A DNA stretch of 64,000 nt from Leptospira soteropolitanensis (GTDB lineage: Bacteria > Spirochaetota > Leptospiria > Leptospirales > Leptospiraceae). Below the pieces are notes generated by a model, which did no database searches, had not been told where the DNA came from, and saw nothing but the letters and a program-made list of their open reading frames with translations. Within the stretch, counting starts at the first letter, position 1; the number at the start of each line of letters is the position of its first letter. The DNA lies in contig NZ_JAMQPN010000002.1 of the NCBI RefSeq assembly GCF_026151655.1, positions 310,001-374,000 on the forward strand. The letters are read 5' to 3'. Of the stretch, positions 30,438 to 39,736 are shown piece by piece. The position numbers were made by a program, and so were the translations under genes.

Positions 30438-31463
30438 TTAATATTCTTGTTCCGATCTTGTGGATCCAAGAAGTTCATCAGGAATGTCCTCAATGCTATC
30501 GCCAATTTGGATGGCAAGTCGGTTCCCGACACGGCCTGGTGTGGCCTTGAACTTACTACGATCCCCAACTTTTACCATAAGGTCAGTTTTGATTGGAGTG
30601 TTTTCCAATTTAATTACATCCCCCACATGAAGGTTCATAAGATCATTGAGAGAAATGTCAACACTGCCTACTTCGGAAATTAGAGGGATTTTCACTTGGT
30701 CGAGTCGTTCTTGGATGACAGCACGGTTTTCGTCCACTTCCCCTTTACGGATAGAGGAATACCAATACTGTGCAGAAAGTTTATTGATGATAGGTTCAAT
30801 TGTGATATAGGGAATACAAAGGTTTGTCATCCCTTCCACTTCGCCCACCTTGGTTTCTAAGGTAATTAATACCACCATGTCATTGGGAGGCACTACTTGC
30901 GCGAATTGTGGGTTTGTTTCAATGTTTCCAAGTCTTGGACGCAAATCGATTACAGTAGACCATGATTCTCGTAAGTTTCCAAGAATCCTGACGATGATAC
31001 CTTCCATTACAGACAACTCGATATCAGAAAGTTCTCTGTTGACCTTAGAAGATTCCCCCTTACCACCGAACAAACGATCGATGATGGTAAAGGAAATCGA
31101 AGGGTCAATTTCCAAAATAGCAGAACCGCGTAGTGGGTCCATATTGATCACAGCAAGAGTGGTAGGATTAGGAATGGAACGAATGAATTCTTCGTAAGTT
31201 AACTGATCCACCGATGCCACGTGCACCACAACTAAAGCGCGTAACTGAGCAGATAAACCTGTTGTTGCCAAACGAGCAAATGTCTCGTGCATCATCTGCA
31301 ATGTACGAATTTGGTCTTTTGAAAATTTATCCGGACGTTTAAAGTCGTAGATTTTGACTTTCTTTTGTTCCCCAACCGATGAGTATTCATCCTCGGAGAC
31401 TTCTCCTGAGGAGATGGCATTTAACAGGGCATCAATTTCGTCTTGGGAAAGGATTTCCGTCAT
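30438..31463 (-). CDS. fliM: flagellar motor switch protein FliM
   Basis: Switch component in the C-ring of the periplasmic flagellar motor, 341 aa. The N-terminal CheY-P-binding motif (LSQDEIDALLNAI) is present, the middle domain is CheC-like, and the C-terminal SpoA domain binds FliN. It overlaps the upstream exported protein gene by 4 bp and lies at the end of the heme protein-argH-cyclophilin unit. Confidence 0.97.
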   Translation of the reverse strand: MTEILSQDEIDALLNAISSGEVSEDEYSSVGEQKKVKIYDFKRPDKFSKDQIRTLQMMHETFARLATTGLSAQLRALVVVHVASVDQLTYEEFIRSIPNPTTLAVINMDPLRGSAILEIDPSISFTIIDRLFGGKGESSKVNRELSDIELSVMEGIIVRILGNLRESWSTVIDLRPRLGNIETNPQFAQVVPPNDMVVLITLETKVGEVEGMTNLCIPYITIEPIINKLSAQYWYSSIRKGEVDENRAVIQERLDQVKIPLISEVGSVDISLNDLMNLHVGDVIKLENTPIKTDLMVKVGDRSKFKATPGRVGNRLAIQIGDSIEDIPDELLGSTRSEQEY

Positions 31464-32446
31464 TTTTTTACCTTTACGAGTAAGTTTTTAATCTGCCAAA
31501 ATCCAACACGGCTTCCTTCTTCTTGTCGCAAGGTGTATATATATTCGTACCTTGTTTTGAACCGACCCATCATTCTTTCGACATAGACCTGGACTCTCGC
31601 ATCTCGTTTAGAAGGATAGTCCACATTCATCACCTTAAAGTATTTTAAAACACCGGAGGGTGTCTCCGTCAAATACTCTTTAAAATCCTCAATGATTGTT
31701 TCACGCTCTCCTACTCCAGCTTCGGTATAAGCACTGCTAAAACGATCATACGCCAAAATATATTCCGAAAAATCGATCCACTTAAAGTGGTATTCCCAAT
31801 GTTTTTTCATTTCGGCACCAAGGAAAAGAAAAATGGTCTCTTCTGGAGATAGTCCTCCATTTTCCGTAATTTGCCGAGTGACGGTTTCTTTTCTATCTGC
31901 TTTAGGATTTTGAAATAGAAATCCTACTGTATTCTGCGAACGGAGGAAGGCGGATTTATCTTCTGTATAATTAGGATAAAAATAACCAGTTACATAAAAC
32001 TTTTGGTCAGGTAAAAAACTATAATGTTCATCCAAATAAATGGTTTTAGAAAAGGATTCATTGCGATGAAGACTAATTTCTTTATTTTCATCACCCACTA
32101 AATTAACGATGGTCGTCCTACGTTTGAGGACTGGATCCGGAAATTCAGGGTCTTCTATGGGTGTAAGGATACGATCATTTTCATCTTTCACTATGATTTG
32201 GAAAGAAAAACGGAAATCAAAAGAAGGAAATATGCGGACAACTTCCTTTCCTGTATTGGTGACAGTAAAGGTAAGCGGAATTCTTTCTCCTGATTGGTAA
32301 CTCCTTTTGGTAAGCGAAAGGTTAATTTTGGATTGGAGGGAGACAAAATTATCGATCCTTTCCCCTCGTGCATCACGATCAGGAAAGGCCGCAAGGGACC
32401 TGACCAAAAAAATGCCTAAAATAACAGATGTTCGGAAAGACCGCAT
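31460..32446 (-). CDS. exported hypothetical protein with BsuPI-like domain
   Basis: A 328-aa protein with a signal peptide (cleavage near SLAAF). Residues about 40-130 look like an immunoglobulin-like or BsuPI domain (PLTFTVTNTGKEVVRIFP). The C-terminal half (LSPEETIFLFLGAEM onward) is a different alpha/beta domain that could be a periplasmic NTF2-like fold. No firm family. It overlaps fliM by 4 bp, so it is co-translated and may relate to motility or envelope. The preceding 60-bp gap has a weak 6-bp hairpin at 32458-32484. Confidence 0.7.
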   Translation of the reverse strand: MRSFRTSVILGIFLVRSLAAFPDRDARGERIDNFVSLQSKINLSLTKRSYQSGERIPLTFTVTNTGKEVVRIFPSFDFRFSFQIIVKDENDRILTPIEDPEFPDPVLKRRTTIVNLVGDENKEISLHRNESFSKTIYLDEHYSFLPDQKFYVTGYFYPNYTEDKSAFLRSQNTVGFLFQNPKADRKETVTRQITENGGLSPEETIFLFLGAEMKKHWEYHFKWIDFSEYILAYDRFSSAYTEAGVGERETIIEDFKEYLTETPSGVLKYFKVMNVDYPSKRDARVQVYVERMMGRFKTRYEYIYTLRQEEGSRVGFWQIKNLLVKVKK

Positions 32447-32506
32447 ACACTTAAAGATTTCGGCAGGACTTTGATTTTCCGAAAGAATTTTTAGGACATA
32501 AAAACC

Positions 32507-33106
32507 CTAACTAGCACCCATTTTTGCTTCTGCCAAAATGTAATCGGCAATTCGAATGAGTCTTGTCATTACAGAACTTAGTTTTTTGTACTGGTAGTAG
32601 TTTTCCCGCTGTTTGTCCAAATGCGGTTCCACAAGGGCTACCGTTTTTGAAGATACCTTCAGATTTTTGATCTCATTTTCCGTGACCCCATAGAGGTTTG
32701 CCTCGGAAACAAAACGGTTAAGTTCCTTTACCAAACTTTCGTCCGTCAAATCCTGAATTTCAAAAACCTTCTCAATTTTTAAAATAAAGTCAGTTAAAGT
32801 GCGTTTGATTTTTGATTCTTCCTCGGTAGGCCGCCTTTTGGATGTGACTTGGTTTAAAGACTCGTATCGTTCCAGGGCCGTCTCGTAGAGTTGACTCATT
32901 TTTGACTTTTGGCCAAGGATAAAACTGATAAAACTAAGAAGCCCAACAAAGGTATCCGGATAACGATTGATTCCCCCAATTTCATCTAAAGCATTTGCAA
33001 AGGCTTCTTCATTATGAGGAACAGTCATAATAAATTTTAACACCGGTTCCACTGAGGAACCGGATGTGTATTTCTGTATGACTTCAATTCCTTCTAAGTA
33101 GTTCAT
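32507..33106 (-). CDS. hypothetical protein, helical, 199 aa
   Basis: A soluble, almost entirely helical protein with many Lys/Glu and heptad-like stretches (KIEKVFEIQDLTDESLVKEL, ENYYQYKKLSSVMTRLIRIADYI). It has no signal peptide and no recognised domain. It overlaps the cyclophilin gene by 4 bp. The function is unknown; the neighbour fliM does not by itself prove a motility role. Confidence 0.7.
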   Translation of the reverse strand: MNYLEGIEVIQKYTSGSSVEPVLKFIMTVPHNEEAFANALDEIGGINRYPDTFVGLLSFISFILGQKSKMSQLYETALERYESLNQVTSKRRPTEEESKIKRTLTDFILKIEKVFEIQDLTDESLVKELNRFVSEANLYGVTENEIKNLKVSSKTVALVEPHLDKQRENYYQYKKLSSVMTRLIRIADYILAEAKMGAS

Positions 33107-33984
33107 TGGCGTTTGTCTATAACGACAACCTTACGAATGGTTGTCTGCAGGTTTCCTTTTTCAATGATTCGATCCAGGACATCATATCCCGAAACCAAAA
33201 ATCCAAATACCGTATGAAGGCCGTCCAGATGCGGAGTGTCCACTTGGTTGATAAAAAATTGTGATCCATTGGTATTGGGTCCTGCATTGGCCATAGCAAG
33301 AGAACCACGAAGTGCTTTTTTACTAGGAAGGACTTCGTTATACCTGTATCCGACTCGGTGTAAGACTTCTAAAACAGGTAATTCCATAGCCTCTTGGTAT
33401 GCTTTTTCTACCTCGGTTCTTTTTTCTTCAAACTCAGCTCTGGATTGTATTTTAAATTCAGCAAGGACTGCCCTTTGTAATTGCGACTGGTATTGGGGAG
33501 CATCTTTGATTTTTAATTTATCTAGACCCAGAGCCTTCGCATTGATTTCATCTTCGATTTGGTATCCCGGACCACCTGTTCCGTCGCCTCTTGGACATCC
33601 GCCCTGTGCCATAAAGTTATCTATGACACGGTGGAATTTAAGACCATCATAAAAGGGTCTTCTTTCGGAACCTTTGTCGGTTCTGAACTCTTTTTCCCCT
33701 TGGGCCAAATCGATAAAATTTTGTACCGTTTTCGGAGCAGCCGTATCATAAAGTTCTAACACTAAATCACCGACTGTGGTATTGAATACAGCGTAAATGG
33801 CTGGTTTCTCAGGCAGCTTGACTGAAGTCACATCTTGGCGTTTCACAATGACCTTCGCAGGCGAATACGAAATCGGTTCGTATGTAATTTTTTTAAATCT
33901 TTGGTCACTGCACTGAATTGTTTGCGAAACAAACAAAAAGAAAATGGAGAAGAAAATGACTTTATTGATACACTTGGATTTCAT
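33103..33984 (-). CDS. cyclophilin-type peptidyl-prolyl isomerase lipoprotein with helical insertion
   Basis: A 293-aa cyclophilin carried on a lipoprotein signal (lipobox TIQC, Cys about residue 25). The catalytic core contains FHRVIDNFMAQGG, DGTGGPGYQIEDEI and MANAGPNTNGSQFFI. Between the last two a 70-residue charged helical insert is present (roughly residues 150-220), which ordinary cyclophilins lack. It probably folds periplasmic or outer-membrane proteins. It is 2 bp after argH. Confidence 0.9.
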   Translation of the reverse strand: MKSKCINKVIFFSIFFLFVSQTIQCSDQRFKKITYEPISYSPAKVIVKRQDVTSVKLPEKPAIYAVFNTTVGDLVLELYDTAAPKTVQNFIDLAQGEKEFRTDKGSERRPFYDGLKFHRVIDNFMAQGGCPRGDGTGGPGYQIEDEINAKALGLDKLKIKDAPQYQSQLQRAVLAEFKIQSRAEFEEKRTEVEKAYQEAMELPVLEVLHRVGYRYNEVLPSKKALRGSLAMANAGPNTNGSQFFINQVDTPHLDGLHTVFGFLVSGYDVLDRIIEKGNLQTTIRKVVVIDKRQ

Positions 33985-33986
33985 AT

Positions 33987-35417
33987 TTACTTTTTAACCT
34001 TAGATTCTATTGATTTTAGCTTTTTGGTCAATTCGTTTACTTTTGCCTTAGCACGTTTGATTTGTTCTTTTTGACGAGGGAATGCAGTTCCTCCCATCAC
34101 GTCTTTTTTGTCACAAGAGGTTTCAAGTGATATAGCCGCTTCATAACCTGGATCAGTAAGGACTGCATGGATTTGGCCCCTTTCGCCACTCGGGATGGTG
34201 AATAAATCATAACCCTTACTCGAACAATTTTTAACTAACTCGCCTACAATTTCGTGTGCCGAGCGGAACGGAATTCCTTTTGCACTGACAAGCCAATCGG
34301 CAAGGTCTGTCGCCGTAGAAAATCCAGAACGAAGACTTCTTGTTGCATTTTCAGGAAAAACTTGAATGCCTTGAACCATATCTCGAACCCCTTCAATACT
34401 AAGCCTGATTTGTTTGACAGTATCAAATAACGGGAGTTTGTCTTCTTGGAAATCCCTATTATAGGATAAAGGAGTACCTTTGAGCATTACGAGAACATGG
34501 GTCAAACTTCCAATCACACGCCCCGCTTTCCCGCGAATGAGTTCTGCCACGTCAGGATTTTTCTTTTGTGGCATAATGGAAGAACCTGTCGTTAAATGGT
34601 CAGGCAATTTAAAATAACTGAATTCTTGAGAAGTATAAAGAATGATCTCTTCGCAAAAACGAGAGACATGGATCATAAACTGCGATGCCGCAAAAAGAAA
34701 TTTAAAAATATGATCCCTTTGACTCACCGCATCCATCGAATTTTCGGAAATCCGAGAAAGAGACAAATCTTTTTTCAAAAAATCCCTATCGGTGGCATAG
34801 TTTACACCGGCCAAAGCACCAGAACCTAACACAAGTTCGTCAGCCCTTTCATAAGCCGCAAAAAAATCTTCAAAGTCCCGAACGTTTGCCCAAAAATGAG
34901 ACAAAAAATAATGAGAAGCACGAATGGGTTGGGCAATTTGTAAATGGGTATAACCAGGTATAATGGTTTTAGTATGGGCTTCTGCCTTCACAATCCAAGA
35001 AGAAAGTAAATCCAATAATAAAACCAAAATACCTTCAACTTCAGATTTAATGTACAATCGCACATCTTGGGAAACCTGATCATTTCGACTTCGCCCCGTA
35101 TGCAGTTTCTTACCTAAATCACCCAGAAGCTCCGTTAGGCGAGACTCAACAGACATATGGATGTCTTCGTTTTCGATTTTGAATTCAAACTTCCCTGAAT
35201 CTATTTCCTTTTTGATCTGGCCTAGACCCGTTTCGATTTTTCGTTGTTCCGATTCGGAAAGAATTCCAATTCGTTTTAACATTCGAGAATGAGAAATGGA
35301 ACCTTCAATATCATGAGCATAAAGTTCTTTATCAAAACTAATCGACTCCCCAATCCGAATCATAAGAGAAGAAGGAGGTGCTTCAAAACGGCCACCCCAC
35401 AATTTTTTCTCTTTCAT
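33987..35417 (-). CDS. argH: argininosuccinate lyase
   Basis: The final step of arginine synthesis (argininosuccinate to arginine plus fumarate). The 476-aa protein carries the fumarase-superfamily signature [11 protein letters not shown] and the N-terminal KLWGGRF. Further conserved regions are [11 protein letters not shown] and [10 protein letters not shown]. It overlaps the heme-binding protein gene by 4 bp. Confidence 0.97.
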   Translation of the reverse strand: MKEKKLWGGRFEAPPSSLMIRIGESISFDKELYAHDIEGSISHSRMLKRIGILSESEQRKIETGLGQIKKEIDSGKFEFKIENEDIHMSVESRLTELLGDLGKKLHTGRSRNDQVSQDVRLYIKSEVEGILVLLLDLLSSWIVKAEAHTKTIIPGYTHLQIAQPIRASHYFLSHFWANVRDFEDFFAAYERADELVLGSGALAGVNYATDRDFLKKDLSLSRISENSMDAVSQRDHIFKFLFAASQFMIHVSRFCEEIILYTSQEFSYFKLPDHLTTGSSIMPQKKNPDVAELIRGKAGRVIGSLTHVLVMLKGTPLSYNRDFQEDKLPLFDTVKQIRLSIEGVRDMVQGIQVFPENATRSLRSGFSTATDLADWLVSAKGIPFRSAHEIVGELVKNCSSKGYDLFTIPSGERGQIHAVLTDPGYEAAISLETSCDKKDVMGGTAFPRQKEQIKRAKAKVNELTKKLKSIESKVKK

Positions 35418-35842
35418 TCGGAATCCTCACTTAAATGGTCCGACCATTTTTTCAAAACTTCTTTATCTTTGTCTGATAACTTTGCCGTTGGATGCAATAA
35501 AAGATAGTCTTTAGGAGGCATCTCATCTTCCTCAACTTGTTCCCAAATTTCGAAGATTTTTTTGTTTTGTTTCTTTTCTGAGAGAAGTCCAAATTCCGAA
35601 AAATTCAATTCGTCTCTTCCTTCTTCCACATGGTGAGAAATAAGTAAGGAGGCAGGGAAAATATAGGAGTAAGCCGGCCAAACTGTTTCGTTCGAATGAC
35701 AATCATAACAACTGCGCTTTAAGATTTCTTTGATCTCATTAGTCGTTTGGATCTCAGACTTGACTGGGGGATTCGAGCGATTGATGGGGAAAAATTGAAG
35801 GAGGAGAAAGACTCCTAGTAAAATAAGGAAAATTCGTTTCAC
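35414..35842 (-). CDS. heme-binding-domain (single CxxCH) exported protein
   Basis: A 142-aa protein with an N-terminal hydrophobic anchor ([15 protein letters not shown]) and one heme c site, CYDCH. The rest matches the small 'haem-binding domain' family in which the site is followed by [17 protein letters not shown] and a late EDEMPP segment that may supply the second ligand. It is periplasmic; the electron partner is unknown. It heads the argH-fliM unit. Confidence 0.87.
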   Translation of the reverse strand: MKRIFLILLGVFLLLQFFPINRSNPPVKSEIQTTNEIKEILKRSCYDCHSNETVWPAYSYIFPASLLISHHVEEGRDELNFSEFGLLSEKKQNKKIFEIWEQVEEDEMPPKDYLLLHPTAKLSDKDKEVLKKWSDHLSEDSE

Positions 35843-35934
35843 ACAAGACAGGTTCCATGCCTTCCTCCGAAATCAAAGTATTATTTTTCTTGCCTTATCC
35901 AGAATTCGATATTCCTTTTCTTTAGAGGTTCCCA

Positions 35935-36390
35935 TTGGATTTTATTTTTGCAAACTCACCTTATGTCTGGATTTTCCTTGGAATTACTTTGTTGTTCTCT
36001 GAATTTCTCCTTCCGGGAACTTTTGTGATGTTTTTAGGAATAGGAGCCATATTTACAGGAATTTTAGCTCGTTTATTGCCTATCGAATTTTATACCCAAG
36101 TGATTGTTTGGGTCATTTCTAGTTTTGTCTCTATCTTAGTTGGCGGAACTGCCGTAAAACGTTTTTTTAAATCCGAATCCTCTGTAGATCCTTTTATCCA
36201 AGATGACTATCTAAATCAGATCGTGCCTGTTGAAATTGATATTTTAGTAGAAAGACATGGAGGAAAAATTCGATTTCAAGGAACCCTTTGGGATGCAGTC
36301 TCTAAAGATTCAAAAATTCCCAAAGGAAATTATGTGCGAATTTTGTCTCGGGAAAACCTTACCTTCACTGTAGAAAGAGTAGAGTCCTAA
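35935..36390 (+). CDS. NfeD-family membrane protein
   Basis: A 151-aa short NfeD: two to three N-terminal transmembrane helices (residues 8-75) then a small soluble OB-fold (about 90-150). NfeD proteins pair with SPFH/stomatin proteins and affect membrane microdomains. TTG 35935, with AGAGG upstream, is the start. It is followed 90 bp later by two SPFH genes, as expected. Confidence 0.9.
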   Translation: MDFIFANSPYVWIFLGITLLFSEFLLPGTFVMFLGIGAIFTGILARLLPIEFYTQVIVWVISSFVSILVGGTAVKRFFKSESSVDPFIQDDYLNQIVPVEIDILVERHGGKIRFQGTLWDAVSKDSKIPKGNYVRILSRENLTFTVERVES

Positions 36391-36480
36391 GAAAGGTTTC
36401 ATTTTTTTCAAACTTAGATAAAAAAACCCTTTTCTCTTTTTCGTTCTTCGAATAGGCTCAAACGTCACAAAGGAGAAACT

Positions 36481-37401
36481 ATGGGCGCGACCGTCATCGT
36501 TGTCTTTTTGATCGTTGTATATATCATCAAAAAGACAATCATCATTGTTCCAGAACAAAGTGTTTATGTTAAAGAAAGATTAGGTGTACTCAATGGGGTT
36601 TTAAAATCGGGATTTTATTTTATGATCCCTTTTGTAGACCAAATTCGTTACCGTCAAAACTTAAAAGAACAAACTATTGATATTGATCCACAAGTTTGTA
36701 TCACTAAAGACAACGTATCTGTTGAAGTAGATGGAGTATTATATTTAAAAGTAATCGATGGAGAAAAAGCATCTTACGGAATTGATAACTTTATGTTGGC
36801 AACAACACAACTTGCGCAAACCACTCTTCGTTCCGAAATTGGAAAATTAATCTTTGATAATCTACTTTCCGAAAGAGATGAAATCAATGGACGAGTGGTT
36901 TCCAATATCGATCGAGCTACCGATCCTTGGGGAATCAAAGTCACAAGATACGAAATTCGTAATATCACTCCACCTAAACAAATCCTTCTTGAGATGGAAA
37001 ACCAAATGAAATCAGAAAGAGAAAGGCGAGCAGAGATCACCATTTCCCAAGGGGAAAAGGAGTCTCGGGTGAATCATTCTGTAGGAGAAAGACAAGAATC
37101 AATTAACATTTCTGAAGGGGAAAAAATTCGATTGGTCAACGAAGCAGATGGTAGAGCACAGGAAATTACACTCATTTCTAATGCAACAGCAAAAGGTTTA
37201 CAACTCATCTCCGAAGCCATTAGCAAAAAAGGTGGGAAAGAAGCCGTTAGTTTACAAATCACACAAGAGTATTTGGATGCTCTCGGTCAAATTCTAAAAA
37301 CATCGAAAACCACAGTGGTTCCGGAAACTTTGGCAAACATCGGTGGAGTGTTTGAAGGCCTATCCAAAATAACAACAAAAATCCCACAGGTAGGAGAATA
37401 G
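36481..37401 (+). CDS. SPFH/stomatin-like (paraslipin) protein 1
   Basis: A 306-aa Band-7 protein: one N-terminal membrane helix (residues 3-20), the SPFH domain (IVPEQSVYVKERLGV, then PFVDQIRYRQNLKEQTIDID) and a C-terminal coiled coil with a KGLQLISEAI segment. It forms large membrane-attached oligomers that organise membrane protein quality control. A strong Shine-Dalgarno (AAAGGAG) precedes the ATG. It lies 1 bp before the second SPFH gene. Confidence 0.93.
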   Translation: MGATVIVVFLIVVYIIKKTIIIVPEQSVYVKERLGVLNGVLKSGFYFMIPFVDQIRYRQNLKEQTIDIDPQVCITKDNVSVEVDGVLYLKVIDGEKASYGIDNFMLATTQLAQTTLRSEIGKLIFDNLLSERDEINGRVVSNIDRATDPWGIKVTRYEIRNITPPKQILLEMENQMKSERERRAEITISQGEKESRVNHSVGERQESINISEGEKIRLVNEADGRAQEITLISNATAKGLQLISEAISKKGGKEAVSLQITQEYLDALGQILKTSKTTVVPETLANIGGVFEGLSKITTKIPQVGE

Positions 37402-37402
37402 T

Positions 37403-38326
37403 ATGGAATTTGTATACTTAGCCTTTTGGTCGATCATAGCCATTTATTTGATTTATAAAATATTTCGCTGCATCCGTATTATCCCGGCACAGGATGTTTT
37501 AATTGTGGAACGATTGGGAAAATACTCGCGTACATTGCGGGCCGGATTTCATATCCTCATTCCATTTATCGATCGGGATGCATATTACCATACTCTCAAA
37601 GAACAATCGATAGATGTACAACCACAAATTTGTATCACACATGATAACGTTCAGGTGAAAGTGGATGGAGTAATTTATTTAAAAATCATTGATCCAGTTC
37701 GTGCCTCCTATGGAATCGAAGACTTTCAATTTGCTGCAATCCAACTAGCACAAACCACGATGCGTTCCGTGATTGGAACTATGGAACTGGACAAAACCAT
37801 CGGGGAAAAAGATTTAATCAACTCCACAATTGTAGCGGCGATCGACCAAGCCTCTGAACCTTGGGGAATCAAAGTCAATCGGTATGAAATTTTGAATATT
37901 GTTCCACCGAAGTCCGTTCTCGATGCAATGGAAAAAGAAAAAAAAGCACAAATCGCCAAACGTTCCCAAGTGCTTCTTTCTGAAGGGGAAAGAGATTCTA
38001 GAATCAACCGTTCCCTCGGTTTTAAGGAGGAAGCCGTGAACAAATCGGAAGGAGAAAAACAAAGAAGGATTAACTCTGCGGAAGGAAAGGCAAAAGAAAT
38101 TGAAGCACTTGCGCAAGCGACAGCAAAAGGAATTGAATCCATCGCAGGGGCCATCTCTGACCAAGGTGGTGCCTCAGCGATCAAACTCCAAATCACTAAA
38201 GCCTTTATCCATAACTTCCTCAATGTTGCCAAAGAGAATACGGAAATCCTCATCCCTGCGGATGTGATGAACCTACCAAATCTCATTGCCAACTTAACGG
38301 AAGGGAAAAAAACAAAGGCACAGTAA
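37403..38326 (+). CDS. SPFH/stomatin-like (paraslipin) protein 2
   Basis: A 307-aa paralogue of the upstream gene with the same architecture (membrane helix, Band-7 domain with IIPAQDVLIVERLGKYSRTL, coiled coil). The two align nearly end to end, e.g. both share LKEQ-ID-PQ-CIT-DNV and the VDGV-YLK region. Two different subunits may build a hetero-oligomer, as HflK/HflC do, although these look more like QmcA/paraslipin. Confidence 0.93.
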   Translation: MEFVYLAFWSIIAIYLIYKIFRCIRIIPAQDVLIVERLGKYSRTLRAGFHILIPFIDRDAYYHTLKEQSIDVQPQICITHDNVQVKVDGVIYLKIIDPVRASYGIEDFQFAAIQLAQTTMRSVIGTMELDKTIGEKDLINSTIVAAIDQASEPWGIKVNRYEILNIVPPKSVLDAMEKEKKAQIAKRSQVLLSEGERDSRINRSLGFKEEAVNKSEGEKQRRINSAEGKAKEIEALAQATAKGIESIAGAISDQGGASAIKLQITKAFIHNFLNVAKENTEILIPADVMNLPNLIANLTEGKKTKAQ

Positions 38327-38355
38327 TCAAAAACGAAGAGTGCCCAATTCACAGT

Positions 38356-38832
38356 CTAGCACTTGTCATCCGGTGGGTCTTCCACCGGATTTTCTCTAAA
38401 CAATCGAAAACTAGGTTTTGCCATCGCTTGGGCCGCAAGTGAAAGAAGTAGCGCTTCGTTATCATCTGGCCCGATTCGATTGGCATGGATCACCCCACAT
38501 CCTTTACAGCGATGCAAAATCACCCATTCCCCTCTTCTGACCCAAATGGATATGGCTTCCATCTTACTTCCACAGGTGGCCGCTCGATCACCAGGTGAGT
38601 TGTCGAGATGTAAACTCGTCAAACAGTTCGGACAGTGGTTTCTTTGGTCAGTTCCAAACCCAGGGGGAAAAACCATTTGTTTGCATTCTATGCAACGAAA
38701 TTCATCTACGTCAGAACGGAAACGATGGGATTTTATTTTTGGTTTTAAAGATGAAAATTCCTCGTCTTCCTCATCAAAACGTTTTTTCTTTGAGAACTTT
38801 TGAAATTTAGATAGTTCTGATTCACGTACCAT
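38356..38832 (-). CDS. RNHCP-domain zinc-binding protein
   Basis: A 158-aa protein, cytoplasmic, with two CxxC pairs: CIECKQMVFPPGFGTDQRNHCPNC spread over residues about 42-65, then CKGCG near 122. The DQRNHCPNCL stretch defines the small RNHCP family (function unknown, probably zinc-binding). ATG 38832 is preferred to the longer frame starting at 38955, because the extra segment runs through the palindromic element at 38889-38970 and reads as low-quality Arg/Ser-rich sequence. The Shine-Dalgarno is poor, so the start is uncertain. Confidence 0.82.
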   Translation of the reverse strand: MVRESELSKFQKFSKKKRFDEEDEEFSSLKPKIKSHRFRSDVDEFRCIECKQMVFPPGFGTDQRNHCPNCLTSLHLDNSPGDRAATCGSKMEAISIWVRRGEWVILHRCKGCGVIHANRIGPDDNEALLLSLAAQAMAKPSFRLFRENPVEDPPDDKC

Positions 38833-38888
38833 ATCCAGTTTTTGCGGCAAAACAAAAAGAGGAGACCAAAACAGTGGATGAGAGGGAT

Positions 38889-38970
38889 TAGACCGCCTGT
38901 GCGAAGATAGCCGCCTCCTAATTAAATTTAGGCGGGGTATCCAAAACAAGTTCACCGTTTTGGCGGTCTA
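38889..38970 (-). ncRNA. candidate structured RNA leader with three nested stems
   Basis: An outer stem TAGACCGCC (38889-38897) with GGCGGTCTA (38962-38970) encloses an inner stem CCGCCT/AGGCGG (38911-38916, 38930-38935) and a second inner stem CCAAAAC/GTTTTGG (38941-38947, 38957-38963, sharing two bases with the outer stem). The result is a three-way junction of about 82 nt. It lies in the leader of the RNHCP gene (57 nt before the ATG) in a 298-bp gap after fliN. The class is not recognised. It could instead be a dispersed repeat. Confidence 0.45.
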
Positions 38971-38998
38971 CACAATGGCTAGAAGTAACATATAGAAC

Positions 38999-39026
38999 AA
39001 TTTGATAGGGAAAGGATTGGTGTCAA
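38999..39026 (-). promoter_or_regulatory. candidate promoter for the RNHCP gene and its structured leader
   Basis: A perfect TTGACA (39026-39021) and CAAATT (39004-38999) are 16 bp apart on the minus strand. Transcription would start about 20 nt before the three-stem element. The -10 has only three consensus bases. Confidence 0.35.
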
Positions 39027-39130
39027 GGAGAATCAACAGTCAATTTTTTGCATAGAAAGTAACAATTCTGTCCTTCAGGGTAATTTGGAATCTTTCCTAC
39101 TTCTTCATATCCCAACTTTGTATCAAATCG

Positions 39131-39649
39131 TTATAAGAAGGCTGGACCACCTAGTCTTTCCATTGGATCCACGATTTGTGTGATTTGAACTCCGTAATAA
39201 TCATCCAAGATTATGAGTTTTCCTCTTCCAACCAGTTTTCCGTTGGCAAGAATATCCAATTCTTCCCCAATATTTTTATCCAACTCGACAACAGTTCCTT
39301 CTGTCAACTGGAGAACATCTTTAATGAACATTGTGGTTCGACCAAGTTCAATGGTTAACTGAAGTGTAACATCTAAAAGTAGATTAAGGTTTGCGGTATT
39401 ATTGCCTGAACTAGATTGCGCCTTTGCACCGGATCTAGCCGGTGCGGGAGTGGCACTCGGACCTAAGGCAGCAGCAATATCAGCAAAAGATGGGCCATTG
39501 TCGTCGCCTCCGCCACCACCAACGAGGGCATCCAAATCATCAAGTCCACCGCCTCCTCCAGAGCCACCTCCAGCAGGGGTACTGGCTCCACCACTAAATC
39601 CACCGAGTAATGCGTCTATGTCTTCTTGTGATAGTGAACCTTCACCCAT
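39131..39649 (-). CDS. fliN: flagellar motor switch protein FliN
   Basis: C-ring component, 172 aa. The C-terminal SpoA domain (LLLDVTLQLTIELGRTTM, then LVGRGKLIILDDYYGVQI) is standard. The N-terminal half is an extension rich in Gly/Ala with a FliM-like SQEDIDALLGGF helix and a Gly-tract linker. ATG 39649 is preceded by GGAGAGG; the 14 extra upstream codons are unlikely. Its CheY-binding-type motif may let FliN, as in some species, bind CheY-P. Confidence 0.95.
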   Translation of the reverse strand: MGEGSLSQEDIDALLGGFSGGASTPAGGGSGGGGGLDDLDALVGGGGGDDNGPSFADIAAALGPSATPAPARSGAKAQSSSGNNTANLNLLLDVTLQLTIELGRTTMFIKDVLQLTEGTVVELDKNIGEELDILANGKLVGRGKLIILDDYYGVQITQIVDPMERLGGPAFL

Positions 39650-39736
39650 TTTCAGTACAACCTCTCCAATGTATTCGTCGGAGGAAATCAAAATCCTTCC
39701 TTGAAAAAAAAGGGAAAGATCCGCATTTTGTTCCTT

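Noticed and set aside
37726..38352. Long open frame antisense to the second SPFH gene (208 codons)
   Set aside because: It mirrors the helical repeat composition of the real gene; no family features.
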